Assembly (NCBI RefSeq): GCF_040549045.1
Contig: NZ_JBEWTB010000002.1
Span: 3,646,501-3,710,500, forward strand
DNA: 64,000 bases
From: Endozoicomonas sp. NE40
GTDB taxonomy: Bacteria > Pseudomonadota > Gammaproteobacteria > Pseudomonadales > Endozoicomonadaceae
Reading direction: 5' to 3'
Part shown: positions 46,017-54,824 of the stretch, in pieces
How positions within the stretch are numbered: the stretch's first letter is position 1
Layout: every line of letters begins with the position of its first letter
Notes under the pieces: generated by a model
The model's database searches: none
What the model was told of the DNA's origin: nothing
The model's input: the letters and a program-made list of their open reading frames with translations, nothing else
Translations under genes and position numbers: made by a program

Positions 46017-46470
46017 AAAACAGAAAGGTTTGCGAGCTTTGTGGTGGGTGGCAGATTGAGTGTTGAGTCTAGCAGCCTGTCTGGGGGTTAACAGGCTGTC
46101 AGGCCGGTTTAGCCATTCTCCACTTTGGGGGTGGATTCTACCTGTTCACAGAGTTGCCTTGTAGTCGTCAGGTCAGGTTTTACAAGCAACTGACGCAATG
46201 TTGTAGATGTGAATGTATTCAATCGTGATCCTATCACTCATTTACAGGACTCTTACTGATTCTAACCGCCAAATTTAGATCAGCAGGCATACACTGAAAG
46301 GCGTTTCAGGTCAGGTTCAGAGCGTTTGAACCTGATTCTGTTGGCATGTGCGATTTTGTAACTGCACTGTCAGTTAAAATCCAATATGATACCGGCAGGT
46401 TCAAGTACATTGACCGGTAGCATATTGTTAAATTTCCCTGTTACCCTGAGCTGTACTTCAACCCCGACGC
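46017..46470. other. Long divergent intergenic region upstream of the efflux operon and cpxR
   Basis: About 450 bases without a protein gene between the divergent adaptor and response-regulator genes. It contains AT-rich promoter-like stretches (46200-46280, 46380-46440). Because a terminator-like hairpin follows at 46471, a small RNA or leader transcript may lie here. Confidence 0.45.
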
Positions 46471-46490
46471 ACCCCGCCGGGGTCTTTTTT
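46471..46490 (+). terminator. Terminator-like hairpin with no gene in front of it
   Basis: ACCCC-GCC-GGGGT followed by CTTTTTT, 65 bases before the cpxR start. An alternative stem pairs ACCCCG at 46461 with CGGGGT. No coding region precedes it on this strand. Confidence 0.6.
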
Positions 46491-46554
46491 ATCTGGAGTG
46501 GCTGCATTACCGGGCAGTTGCTCTGTGCTCATGGTTGTCTGGATGGAGTATCAA

Positions 46555-47253
46555 ATGAGTAGCGACAGCGTAAAACTTCTTTTGATAGACGATGATGTCG
46601 AATTATGTGAGTTGCTGATCGAATATCTGGCCACAGAAGGCTATGACGTTAAGGCAGTTCACGATGGAGAGTCGGGTGTGGTTTCTGCACTGTCCGGTGA
46701 ATACCAGCTGGTGTTGCTGGATGTCACTCTGCCGAAACTGAACGGCTTTGATGTGCTGAAAAAAATTCGCCAGACTTCTGATATTCCTGTTCTTATGCTG
46801 ACCGCCCGTGGCGATGATGTAGACCGTATCATTGGTCTGGAATTCGGAGCAGACGATTATCTGCCGAAACCCTATAACCACCGCGAACTGGTCGCCCGTA
46901 TCAAGGCGATTCTGCGCCGCGGCCGCACTCCCGCGGCTGACAGCAACCCAAGAACCCTTAGTATTGACGACATCACACTGAACCTGGCTAATCGTGAAGC
47001 CACGATTCATGGTGAGGTGCTGGAGCTGACGGCCACCGAGTTTATGGTGCTGAAAGCCCTGATCGAAAAAGCAGGTGAGCTGATCTCCCGTGATGAGCTG
47101 ACCCAGATTGCATTGAACCGTCGTCTGACCCTGTATGATCGCGCCATTGATATGCACGTGAGCAACGTTCGTAAAAAGATTGGTACCCGCGCTGACGGGT
47201 CTGCACGAATTAAAACAGTGCGTGGTGCAGGCTATTTTTATATTCGCCCCTGA
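46555..47253 (+). CDS. cpxR: OmpR-family response regulator, CpxR-like
   Basis: A 232-residue response regulator. The receiver domain has the acidic pair (IDDD, 11-14), phosphorylated Asp D56 in LLDVTLP, and the conserved Lys in YLPKPYNHRELVARI. The C-terminal winged helix includes LTATEFMVLKAL and VSNVRKKIG. CpxR answers envelope stress. I chose ATG 46555, with GGAG ten bases before it; earlier frames are not family-like. The sensor kinase follows after 54 bases. Confidence 0.94.
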   Translation: MSSDSVKLLLIDDDVELCELLIEYLATEGYDVKAVHDGESGVVSALSGEYQLVLLDVTLPKLNGFDVLKKIRQTSDIPVLMLTARGDDVDRIIGLEFGADDYLPKPYNHRELVARIKAILRRGRTPAADSNPRTLSIDDITLNLANREATIHGEVLELTATEFMVLKALIEKAGELISRDELTQIALNRRLTLYDRAIDMHVSNVRKKIGTRADGSARIKTVRGAGYFYIRP

Positions 47254-47307
47254 CAACTTATGAAGGATGATCGACGGGCTGTGCGCACGTTTGCAGTAAC
47301 TGATTGA

Positions 47308-48702
47308 ATGAAAGCACAAATACACAAAATGCTGGCCTGGCCCTTTCGCAGTTTGTTCTGGAAACTGTTTTTATGGTTCTGGCTGACCATGGTGTCAATG
47401 ATGGTGGCGCTGGTAGTGGCCGTTGCCATTACGGTTGACCCCGCAGATTTCCTGTCTGAACGAAGAGCCCTGTTTCGGGAGCTGGAAGTGGCTTCCCGGC
47501 AGGTTGAACGAATGGCATCAGGCTGGTCGACCAACCTTACTATAAGGCAGCTGCCCGGTAGTTATTATTATTTGTTCGGGCCTAACGGTGAACCTGTCGG
47601 GCGACCGGTGGTACCTTCTGAAGTTCAGTTCGCTTACAACAAAACCCGTGACCGGCGCGAGCCTGTTATCACGTTTCGCAGCGGTGTTGTGGTCGTAGGA
47701 CCGCGCAAAGTCTGGATTGACCGTACCCCCTTTGATCTTTACCTGACGAAAGAGATGCCTCGGTTGGTACACTGGCGGGTTAAGAAAGTGTTTGCCCAGC
47801 AGTGGCACCTGGTCATTATTGCCCTTGGGGTCAGCTTCCTGTTGAGCATCATGCTGGCGCGCTATCTGGTAGTTCCCATACGACAGTTACAGGGTACTTC
47901 GCGCCGGTTGGCGCAGGGCGACCTGACGGCCCGGGTGGCTCAGGTTGTGCGTGATCGTGGCGATGAACTGGGTGAGTTCGGTCGTGACTTTAACCACATG
48001 GCTGAACAGCTTGAGTCGCTTATAAACGACAAGGAACGATTACTCAGGGATGTCTCCCATGAGCTGCGTTCGCCTCTGACCCGGTTGCAACTGTCGCTGG
48101 CGCTGGCGCGACGAAAGTCGCCGGATGCAGAATCTGAACATGGCCGTATTGAACGTGAAATCGAACGTCTGGACCAGATGATTGGAGAAATTATCCGCTT
48201 CTCCCGTATTCAGAATGGTGTGACAGATCTGGCCTGGGAGTCCGTACCGCTTCATGCACTGATTGAAGGCATTGTTGATGATGCTGACTTTGAAGCTCAG
48301 GCTCAGGATAAGTCGGTGGTTGCAACAGAGCTGCAGGACATCGAAATCAACGGTATCAAAGACTGGCTGGGCAGTGCTATTGAAAACATGGTACGAAATG
48401 CCATCCGTTTTACGCCCCAGGGCAGCCGTGTGGAAGTAGCGCTGAAGAAGCACAAGCGATATGCCATTGTCACCGTCAGGGACTTTGGGCCGGGTATCCC
48501 GGAAGATGCCCTGGATTCGCTGTTTGAGCCGTTCTTCAGGGTAGATGACACTCGTGGCAAAGAGAATGATGGCTTTGGGCTGGGAACGTCCATTGCGATG
48601 GGCGCTGTGAAAAATCATGGTGGAACCATTACAGCAAGGAATGTTCATCCGGGTCTGGAGGTCACTATTTGTTTACCTTTGAATCACAAGGTCGTTGCCT
48701 GA
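47308..48702 (+). CDS. cpxA: Sensor histidine kinase, CpxA-like
   Basis: A 464-residue inner-membrane kinase. TM1 (about 20-42), a periplasmic sensor domain (43-165), TM2 (166-185), HAMP (ARYLVVPIRQLQGTSRRLAQGDLTARV), H-box with H251 in RDVSHELRSPLTRLQ, and N/G boxes (NMVRNAIRFTP, DFGPGIPEDALDSLFEPFFRVD, GFGLGTSIAMGAVKNHGG). It forms a two-component pair with the upstream regulator. Its end overlaps the nfi start by 34 bases. Confidence 0.94.
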   Translation: MKAQIHKMLAWPFRSLFWKLFLWFWLTMVSMMVALVVAVAITVDPADFLSERRALFRELEVASRQVERMASGWSTNLTIRQLPGSYYYLFGPNGEPVGRPVVPSEVQFAYNKTRDRREPVITFRSGVVVVGPRKVWIDRTPFDLYLTKEMPRLVHWRVKKVFAQQWHLVIIALGVSFLLSIMLARYLVVPIRQLQGTSRRLAQGDLTARVAQVVRDRGDELGEFGRDFNHMAEQLESLINDKERLLRDVSHELRSPLTRLQLSLALARRKSPDAESEHGRIEREIERLDQMIGEIIRFSRIQNGVTDLAWESVPLHALIEGIVDDADFEAQAQDKSVVATELQDIEINGIKDWLGSAIENMVRNAIRFTPQGSRVEVALKKHKRYAIVTVRDFGPGIPEDALDSLFEPFFRVDDTRGKENDGFGLGTSIAMGAVKNHGGTITARNVHPGLEVTICLPLNHKVVA

Positions 48703-49376
48703 CAGTTGCCGAAGCCAGGGAGTGGCAACAGGAAATGGCAGGGCAGATTGTCTGCCGCGATGAGATTGGAGATGTTCACACGGTGGCCGGTGTGGACGTT
48801 GGCTTTGAAGAAAATGGCTCTGTGACCAGGGCGGCAGTCGCCGTCCTTGATTTCCCAACATTGCAGCTGGTGGATTTTACGATTGCCCGGCTGCCCACCT
48901 GTGTACCCTACATTCCGGGACTATTATCTTTTCGTGAAAGCCCCGCCGTTCTGGCTGCCCTGCAGCAGCTGACTGTGCAGCCGGACCTTTTATTATGCGA
49001 CGGACAGGGCAGGGCGCATCCCCGGCGATTTGGTGTGGCGTGCCATATAGGTCTGTTGTCCGGTATTCCTTCCATTGGTGTTGCCAAACAGAGGCTCTGT
49101 GGAGAACATGGCACTTTACCCGTTGAAAAGAACAGTGTCGTTGCGTTAATGGATGGTCTGGAAACCATTGGGTCTGTTCTACGCAGTCGCACCGGCATCA
49201 AACCTCTGTATGTTAGTATTGGACACAGAATTTCTCTGACATCCGCTGTGCATTTTGTGCAGGAAAGTCTTGCCGGTTACAAACTGCCTGAACCCATTCG
49301 CTGGGCTGACGGGTTGGCATCGAATCGAGGGAAAACTGTTGAAAAAGCTAATCAGATCCTGGGGCGCTCCGTTTAA
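48669..49376 (+). CDS. nfi: Endonuclease V
   Basis: A 235-residue deoxyinosine-specific endonuclease. D43 in GVDVGF, the YIPGLLSFRE block with E90, and D111 in CDGQGRAHPRRFG match the metal-binding residues of E. coli Nfi (D35, E89, D110). The start appears to be TTG at 48669, inside the end of cpxA; no better start keeps the N-terminus. The next gene starts within its last 40 bases, so this is a tightly packed run. Confidence 0.93.
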   Translation: MFTFESQGRCLTVAEAREWQQEMAGQIVCRDEIGDVHTVAGVDVGFEENGSVTRAAVAVLDFPTLQLVDFTIARLPTCVPYIPGLLSFRESPAVLAALQQLTVQPDLLLCDGQGRAHPRRFGVACHIGLLSGIPSIGVAKQRLCGEHGTLPVEKNSVVALMDGLETIGSVLRSRTGIKPLYVSIGHRISLTSAVHFVQESLAGYKLPEPIRWADGLASNRGKTVEKANQILGRSV

Positions 49377-49971
49377 CCTGTTGCTGGTGTTGGTGTTTTT
49401 GCTGGCCGTGATGCTTGCTGGTTGCCCGTCATCCCGGTCAGAAACGCTGACCGGGGAGCAGCTTCAGGCTCTGGTCAACCAGAAATTCATGTCGCCACAG
49501 ATTCGTAATCTGGAGGTATTGCCGCCTATTGTGAATATTCAGCTCTATCTGGAAACCCCCAGGCTGACGATTCGTGGTGACTATCAGCCGCTTGGTTTTC
49601 AGTTCAGGGGAACACTGGATGCGGATGTTTTCAGTGGTGACGTGTTTAGTGACTATATCAATGGCAGTGTTACTGATCCCGTTCCTTTCCAGGTAGAAGG
49701 TTCTGCCAACCTGGAATACCAGCCGGACGACCATGCCTTCTTTTTCTCAAATATACAGCTGGACAGGGCGCATATTGATCTGGATATCGCCATGATCGAA
49801 ACACTGATTATCGACCAGCTGAAGAAGGCTCTCAGGCAGGAACTGGGTAGTTTGCCTGTTATTCCTCTTGATGACGGGGACGCACTGTACCGTAAGCTTG
49901 GAACCTTGCCTGCCTCGGTGAAGGTGGAACAGGGTAAGGTGGTGATTACTTCGAACGCTTCTGAAAGTTGA
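49339..49971 (+). CDS. DUF1439/YceB-like lipoprotein
   Basis: A 210-residue lipoprotein. TTG at 49339 with GAGG upstream starts MKKLIRSWG and gives a normal signal ending in the lipobox VMLAGC; the longer frame lacks a credible signal. The mature protein is beta-rich with LYLETPRLTIRGDYQPLGF and AHIDLDIAMIE, like YceB/DUF1439 tubular lipid-binding lipoproteins of the outer membrane. It overlaps the end of nfi by 38 bases. Confidence 0.75.
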   Translation: MKKLIRSWGAPFNLLLVLVFLLAVMLAGCPSSRSETLTGEQLQALVNQKFMSPQIRNLEVLPPIVNIQLYLETPRLTIRGDYQPLGFQFRGTLDADVFSGDVFSDYINGSVTDPVPFQVEGSANLEYQPDDHAFFFSNIQLDRAHIDLDIAMIETLIIDQLKKALRQELGSLPVIPLDDGDALYRKLGTLPASVKVEQGKVVITSNASES

Positions 49972-49985
49972 CTTTAGTCCGGGCT

Positions 49986-50372
49986 TCAGGGTTGACTCCA
50001 GCGCCAGTTAATTACAGGAATTTTTTTAAGCAGGGGGCTTGTTACTGTATAAAGCCCTATGCCTGCTGCGTCGGCGATCAGGTCAAGCCCGGATAACTCC
50101 CGATAATCCGTAAACCCCTGTAAAACTTCCAGCATCAGGCCGTAGCCAAGCAGTGCCAGTGCTTTTTTCCAGTTCAGTTCTGTTTCGGGCCAGCTGGCGT
50201 CAATAAGAAATGTCAGGATCAGAAAAGCGATAATGTGCTGTGCCTTGTCGTTCCAGTCTGACAGTGGGATTTGCTCTGTGGGGACTAAACACAGAGTGGT
50301 TATTGTGATCAGGGCGGTTGCCAGAGAAACTCTGGCAAGAAAGGTGTAATGTTTTTTTATTATCGCTTCCAA
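49986..50372 (-). CDS. VanZ-like membrane protein
   Basis: A 128-residue protein with three or four membrane helices. DKAQHIIAFLILTFLIDASWP and LEVLQGFTDYRELSGLDLIADAAGIGLY are the VanZ-family blocks (K-x-x-H and D-x-x-x-D-x-x-A-N/D). The function of chromosomal VanZ-like proteins is poorly known; the family is named for teicoplanin resistance. It overlaps the end of rluE (13 bases) on the same strand. Confidence 0.88.
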   Translation of the reverse strand: MEAIIKKHYTFLARVSLATALITITTLCLVPTEQIPLSDWNDKAQHIIAFLILTFLIDASWPETELNWKKALALLGYGLMLEVLQGFTDYRELSGLDLIADAAGIGLYTVTSPLLKKIPVINWRWSQP

Positions 50373-51049
50373 TGTGTGGTCCTTGATCGACGATGCCAGT
50401 GGTGGGCAGACTTTGGCTTGTTCTGACTCTGGCTTAGTTGCTTTTTTAATGCCTCTGGTACCGGGACTTCCTGATACGTTCCCTGAGGCAGGTTGTCCAG
50501 TGTCCAGTCTCCAATCTTATAACGAACCAGCCTCAGGGTGGGATAGCCAATGGCTGCTGTCATACGCCTGACCTGTCGGTTACGGCCTTCTTCGATGGTG
50601 AGTTCCAGCCAGCAGTCCGGAATCGACTGGCGCACACGAATAGGGGGATTCCGATCCGGCAGTTCCGGAGTACTTATACGTTTCACTTTGGCGGGCAGAG
50701 TTACGCCATCATTCAGTTTCACGCCTTTTCTCAGCTGATCGAGAGCAGATTCGTCAGGAATACCTTCCACTTGAACCCAGTAGGTTTTTGGCATTTTGTG
50801 CATGGGGGAGCTGACCTGATGCTGGATTTTGCCGTTATTGGTCAGCAGCAACAAACCTTCGCTGTCCCGGTCGAGGCGACCGGCAGGGTAAACACCGGGA
50901 ATGGGAATATAGTCTTTCAGGGTTGGCCTGCCCTCTGCATCGGTAAACTGGGTCAATACACCATAGGGTTTATTGAACAGGATTAGCTTGACGGGCTTAT
51001 CAGGACTGTCTGCAGTTTTCTGGGGCTGACGGTAGGCATTCTTTCGCAT
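50360..51049 (-). CDS. rluE: 23S rRNA pseudouridine(2457) synthase
   Basis: A 229-residue RsuA/RluE-type pseudouridine synthase. The catalytic Asp sits in GRLDRDSEGLLLLTNNG; NKPYGVLTQFTD and EGRNRQVRRMTAAIGYPTLRLVR are the other two family motifs. It lacks an S4 domain, which fits RluE rather than RluB or RluF. The C-terminus is a basic tail. It is the first gene of a two-gene operon with the VanZ-like gene. Confidence 0.94.
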   Translation of the reverse strand: MRKNAYRQPQKTADSPDKPVKLILFNKPYGVLTQFTDAEGRPTLKDYIPIPGVYPAGRLDRDSEGLLLLTNNGKIQHQVSSPMHKMPKTYWVQVEGIPDESALDQLRKGVKLNDGVTLPAKVKRISTPELPDRNPPIRVRQSIPDCWLELTIEEGRNRQVRRMTAAIGYPTLRLVRYKIGDWTLDNLPQGTYQEVPVPEALKKQLSQSQNKPKSAHHWHRRSRTTHWKR

Positions 51050-51216
51050 GATTTAAATCCGGAGAAAATAGCGGAGGATTATATTGCTGTTGTTTAAAAT
51101 CAGCTATTGCGTGAAAGCAAAATCTTCAGGAAATGTCCATTAAGGAGAATGGATTAAGTCTTTATTTGAATAAATATTCAGAACACGAATCTGAACTACA
51201 CTGAAGTCTTGAAATC

Positions 51217-51966
51217 ATGATGAGCCAGTCAACAGGGTGTTTTTCCTGGCTGGATAACAAAACGAAAAATTCAGGACGGGGGTTAGTGTTGGGTGCTTTA
51301 AATTCTTCCGGTAATCGCTCTATTTTAACTCAGCCAGCCTTGTTGTTGCGCTATTGTGTCCCTTTGCTTTTTGGAGTGTTTCTCTGGAATCTTCCAGCTC
51401 CGGAAGCTATGGATATCAGGGGCTGGCAAATGATGACCATTTTTCTGAGTACCCTGCTCGGAGTGATGGTGATGCCTTTGCCCATGTCTGCGGTCACTTT
51501 TTTTGGTATGGCTGCACTGGGGCTTACTCAGACCCTGACTTTGAAACAGGCGTTGTCTGGCTACAGTGAACCCATTACCTGGCTGATTGTGCTGGCGTTT
51601 TTCATTTCCAACGGTTTTATTAAAACGGGTCTGGGACTGCGAATAGCGTTTTGCTTTATGCGGTTGCTGGGGAAAAAGACGATCACGCTTGGTTATGGTG
51701 TGGCGCTGACGGATGCCGTACTGGCACCTGCTATGCCCAGCCAGACGGCCAGAGCCGGTGCTGTGGTTTACCCGATTATGCGCTCAATAGCCGAGGTGTA
51801 TGACAGCTACCCCGGTAATCCTTCTGCCAGAAGAATGGGTACTTTTTTAACACTGGTGGTGTTCCATGCCAATGCAATAACCAGCGGTATGTTTCTTACG
51901 GGTGCAATTAAAAGTGTTCTATCCAGTGGCTTTCCAGTACTTATTCCAGTCACCATTAGCCCTTAA
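51217..51966 (+). pseudogene. DASS-family anion transporter, 5-prime fragment cut by IS
   Basis: The first 228 residues of a DASS (SLC13/CitT-like) dicarboxylate or anion transporter, true sequence ending at 51899; the last 22 codons of the open frame are IS sequence. Family features are the SNGFIKTGLGLRIAF and AMPSQTARAGAVVYPIMRSI blocks, where S-N/Q-T-A-R is the sodium/anion site. The break follows SGMFLT. With the IS and one 9-bp target copy removed, the frame continues to 54158 and encodes 506 residues, so the gene was inactivated recently. No second transporter start is evident. Confidence 0.92.
51891..51899 (+). repeat. Target-site duplication, left copy
   Basis: GTTTCTTAC lies directly before the left IS end and is repeated exactly at 53312-53320 directly after the right end. 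Confidence 0.95.
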
Positions 51967-52962
51967 AGTTCTAAGGTTCAACATATCGTGAGCATGCTCT
52001 GGTTTCCACCATGCTCCGGGAAGTTTCAACCGGGTTTGAACAACAGAACGATTGGAGCTCTCTATTTCACCTGAACCGATAGGCAAATTGGCAGCTTCTG
52101 CCGCCTGATAATCAAATTGTCCGGGACGATTCCTGATATAGCGATGACACTCTTCCGATTTGTTGGCTTCCTTTCCAACCTTACCGTTACGATAAGGCTC
52201 AAGCTCTGCCAGAACTCTCTCTGACTCACCTGCTTTCATTCTTGTTTTTTGTTCATCAGTCCATTTTTTACGGGCTTTTTCATCTTTTCCAATGCACTCT
52301 TTAGCAGCATCTGCGATGTACTCACAAAGGTGATAGTAATCCACCAGAAAACTTCCCTGAGATGCGAATACGCGGTCTGCCTGGCTGGCAATCCACTTAG
52401 CCCCATCACTTACACAATGAATAGATGACTGCCGATTCAAACCTTGCTCAATAGCGCAACTCAACCACTGATCGCCTGCTTCACCGGGCTCTCCCATAAC
52501 TACACGATGTCGCTTATCGCAACTTCCTTGTTCATAAACCAAGCAAAGCTTGGCCTCTTGCCAGTCAACTTTTCTGGCCTTGCGCTTGTCGCCTTCAGCT
52601 TCTTCATCAAAAAGAACCACTGGAATCATGCTGCCGTCCATTTCACCAATCAGCTGCTTGCCTTCTCCTACACATTCCTGACAATTTTTCAGGGAAGCTT
52701 TAGATTGCTCACTCATGCAGCGGGCGTGACCCAGGGTAATGGCTCGTACTGATGACTCAGGTACGATAACGCCATAATGCTCTTCCATTTTCTGTGAAGC
52801 TGTTGCAAAAGAACTGTCTGATGCAAAATCCACCAATCGCCGTTGTAACGGTAAAGAGTAGTCACGACAGTGGATATGGGCATTCTCGGAAAAAGGGCGT
52901 ATACGATGCCCTGCAACGGTCAAGCATCGCTCACAGAGACGAACTTTGCCGTAAGTGGTCAT
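51919..52962 (-). CDS. IS transposase, second frame (DDE type)
   Basis: A 347-residue frame holding the catalytic part of the transposase. A Cys pair (CERC, about residues 9-12) near the start could bind zinc; D in GEMDGSMIP, D in SDGAKWI and E in GSGEIESSN are the likely DDE triad. Its ATG overlaps the stop of the first frame as ATGA. A minus-one slip at A_AAA_AAG (52974-52980) would fuse the two frames into a 438-residue protein. Confidence 0.9.
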   Translation of the reverse strand: MTTYGKVRLCERCLTVAGHRIRPFSENAHIHCRDYSLPLQRRLVDFASDSSFATASQKMEEHYGVIVPESSVRAITLGHARCMSEQSKASLKNCQECVGEGKQLIGEMDGSMIPVVLFDEEAEGDKRKARKVDWQEAKLCLVYEQGSCDKRHRVVMGEPGEAGDQWLSCAIEQGLNRQSSIHCVSDGAKWIASQADRVFASQGSFLVDYYHLCEYIADAAKECIGKDEKARKKWTDEQKTRMKAGESERVLAELEPYRNGKVGKEANKSEECHRYIRNRPGQFDYQAAEAANLPIGSGEIESSNRSVVQTRLKLPGAWWKPEHAHDMLNLRTLRANGDWNKYWKATG

Positions 52963-53234
52963 CCAGTGGAGGTCTTTTTTTTAGTATTTGATTCAGAGTG
53001 AAGATCGTGGGCCTCTTCAAACTTTTGCTTCTCTTTATGGGCTCCCCAGTCCGTCAGAAGCTCATTCCCCAGTTCTTTAAGGTTTTCAATGACAGCTTCC
53101 TCTGCTTCATCAGCCCGGTCAAGATGACCGGACTTGGCTTCTACCAGACTGATCAATTCAGATACTCTTTTTTCAAGCTCTGGATGGGCAGCAAGTTTTT
53201 CCGCAAGGGTTTTGGAAGTAGACATGGAACGCAT
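52959..53234 (-). CDS. IS first frame, N-terminal part of the transposase
   Basis: A 91-residue helical, charged protein that precedes the transposase frame. It ends just after a run of eight A (52975-52982 on the complement) holding the heptamer A_AAA_AAG in the right phase for minus-one frameshifting into the second frame. Fusion, re-initiation at the ATGA, or both, may occur. Confidence 0.85.
   Translation of the reverse strand: MRSMSTSKTLAEKLAAHPELEKRVSELISLVEAKSGHLDRADEAEEAVIENLKELGNELLTDWGAHKEKQKFEEAHDLHSESNTKKKTSTG
52974..52980 (-). promoter_or_regulatory. Programmed minus-one frameshift site A_AAA_AAG
   Basis: The heptamer is in frame with the first ORF (codons AAA AAG). The second frame is closed by TAA only two codons upstream of the slip site and open from there, as expected if slippage happens exactly here. 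The same heptamer is the slippery site in E. coli dnaX. Confidence 0.75.
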
Positions 53235-53311
53235 CGGGTGAAAAATGAACTCTTAGCATTATGGCCAAGTTCTGGGAAATTGCTGACCGGGGAACACTTT
53301 TAATTGCACCC

Positions 53312-54158
53312 GTTTCTTACTGCTATGGCTGGGAATCCGCTGGTCGTGAAGCTGGCAGGTGATCAGGGTGTTGATATTACCTGGGCATCCTGGGCTATTG
53401 GATCGATTGTTCCGGGTTTGATCTGTCTGGCTCTCATGCCTGTCCTGCTTTACAGAATTTCACCTCCCCAATTAAGGGAAACCCCAAAAGCCGTTGAAAT
53501 GGCAAAAGAGAAATTACACGAGTTTGGCAGCTTCAAGCGGGATGAATGGATTATGGCAGGCACCTTTATGGTTTTGCTGGTGTTCTGGGTAACGGGGCGT
53601 TATCTCGGACTTTCTGCTTCGCTGGTGGCCCTGTGTGGAGTGTGCATACTGTTGCTGTCGGGTGTACTCAACTGGGATGAAATAAAAGGTGATAAAGGTG
53701 CCTGGGATACCATGATCTGGTTCGGTGCTTTTGTCACTATGGCTCACTATTTGAGTGAGTTTGGAGTGGTTTCGTATCTCAGCAGTTTTATCAGCGTATG
53801 GTTTGAAGGTTTGCCTGTCTGGCTCAGCCTGGTTTCAATCAGTGTGGTCTATTACTTTGCTCATTACTTTTTTGCATCAACGACGGCTCAGATCAGTGCT
53901 ATGTATGCCAGTTTTCTGATTATCATGATCAGCGCCGGCATTCACCCGGCAGGTGCTGCCCTGATACTGGCGTACCTGAGCAGTAATTGTGCGGTTGTGA
54001 CACATTATGGCAATGGGCCTTCCCCGATTTTGTTTGGCGCTGGATATGTTCCACTGACTACCTGGTGGAAAGCTGGCTTTCTGATGAGCCTGGTTTATCT
54101 GACGATCTGGCTTACGGTAGGAACTACCTGGATGAAATGGCTGGGTTATTTTGGATGA
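53312..54158 (+). pseudogene. DASS-family anion transporter, 3-prime fragment
   Basis: The remaining 278 codons of the interrupted transporter, starting at the right target copy. The text resumes with TAMAGNPLVVKLA, the family block that follows FLT in intact proteins, and includes the second sodium/anion-site block SNCAVVTHYGNGPSP. An open frame from 53304 begins inside the IS and is not a natural start. Confidence 0.92.
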
Positions 54159-54423
54159 GTTTGTTACAAAACAGAGTTGGTGCCGTGACCAGATTGGTAA
54201 AAATACGAACAGGCGCTGTTGTCTGGGTGGCTTTTTGTGGGTGTTTGTCAGATTGTGTTGAAACTTGGCGTATATCTACGGATTAATGAAATTGTCAGAA
54301 CGTTCAGAATAGCAGACAGATAAGCTGCTATGTTTCTTATCTCTTGTCATGGAGTGCTGATGTACTCAACGGTAAGTCTGTCTGTTTGACTTGCTGACTT
54401 GTCATGTTCGTTCTTCTATTCTG
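54159..54423. other. Intergenic region, no gene seen
   Basis: About 265 bases after the transporter fragment with no supported gene; a terminator follows. Confidence 0.4.
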
Positions 54424-54457
54424 GCCCGGGTCAATGTTTTGACCCGGGCTTTTTTTT
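54424..54457 (+). terminator. Strong intrinsic terminator
   Basis: GCCCGGGTCAA / TTGACCCGGGC, an 11-bp stem with a 4-base loop, followed by eight T. It would stop transcription from the transporter side. Confidence 0.93.
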
Positions 54458-54479
54458 AAGTTTTCCCAGCAGACAACTG

Positions 54480-54677
54480 TCAGCCAATCGAACGCATAAG
54501 TACTCCTTTGATAAGAAACCCCAGCACACCTAAGCATAGTGCTCCAAATAAAACAAAGGTACCGAACTTGCCGGCTTTGGACTTTTTTGACAGGTCGTAA
54601 ACGATAAACCCCATAAATAAAATAAGCCCTGTGAGCAGGGTTTTCAGCATCAGGGACTCAAAACTTTCTATATCCAT
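54480..54677 (-). CDS. DUF2788 small membrane protein
   Basis: A 65-residue protein with two membrane helices joined by KKSKAGKFGTF, the conserved loop of DUF2788 proteins. Helices lie at about 13-28 and 40-58. Function unknown; it is widespread in gammaproteobacteria as a lone small gene. Confidence 0.85.
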   Translation of the reverse strand: MDIESFESLMLKTLLTGLILFMGFIVYDLSKKSKAGKFGTFVLFGALCLGVLGFLIKGVLMRSIG

Positions 54678-54824
54678 TACGGCACACTCTGTTGTTTATT
54701 ATTCTGCATCTGCAGCCTTCTGCTGGAGTGATTTTAGCTGCTCATGCCTGACGGGTGAATGTTTGTATGAAATCTGTCTAAACTGAAAATTAGCAACTTT
54801 CATGGACTTTTATGGAGAGAGGGA

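Larger units (their letters stand above)
51900..53311 (-). mobile_element. 1412-bp insertion sequence, ISKra4-like
   Basis: Ends are perfect 20-bp inverted repeats: GGGTGCAATTAAAAGTGTTC at 51900-51919 and its complement at 53292-53311. A 9-bp target duplication flanks it. It carries two minus-strand frames (53234-52959 and 52962-51919) joined by a frameshift signal. The transposase has ISKra4-type features: GEMDGSMIPVV, SDGAKWI and LPIGSGEIESSNRSVVQTRLKLPGAWW. The stop lies inside the left terminal repeat. Structure is intact, so it may still be active. Confidence 0.95.

Noticed and set aside
53304..54158. A separate 284-residue transporter gene
   Set aside because: Its first codons lie in the right terminal repeat of the IS; it is the broken-off 3-prime part of the transporter that starts at 51217.
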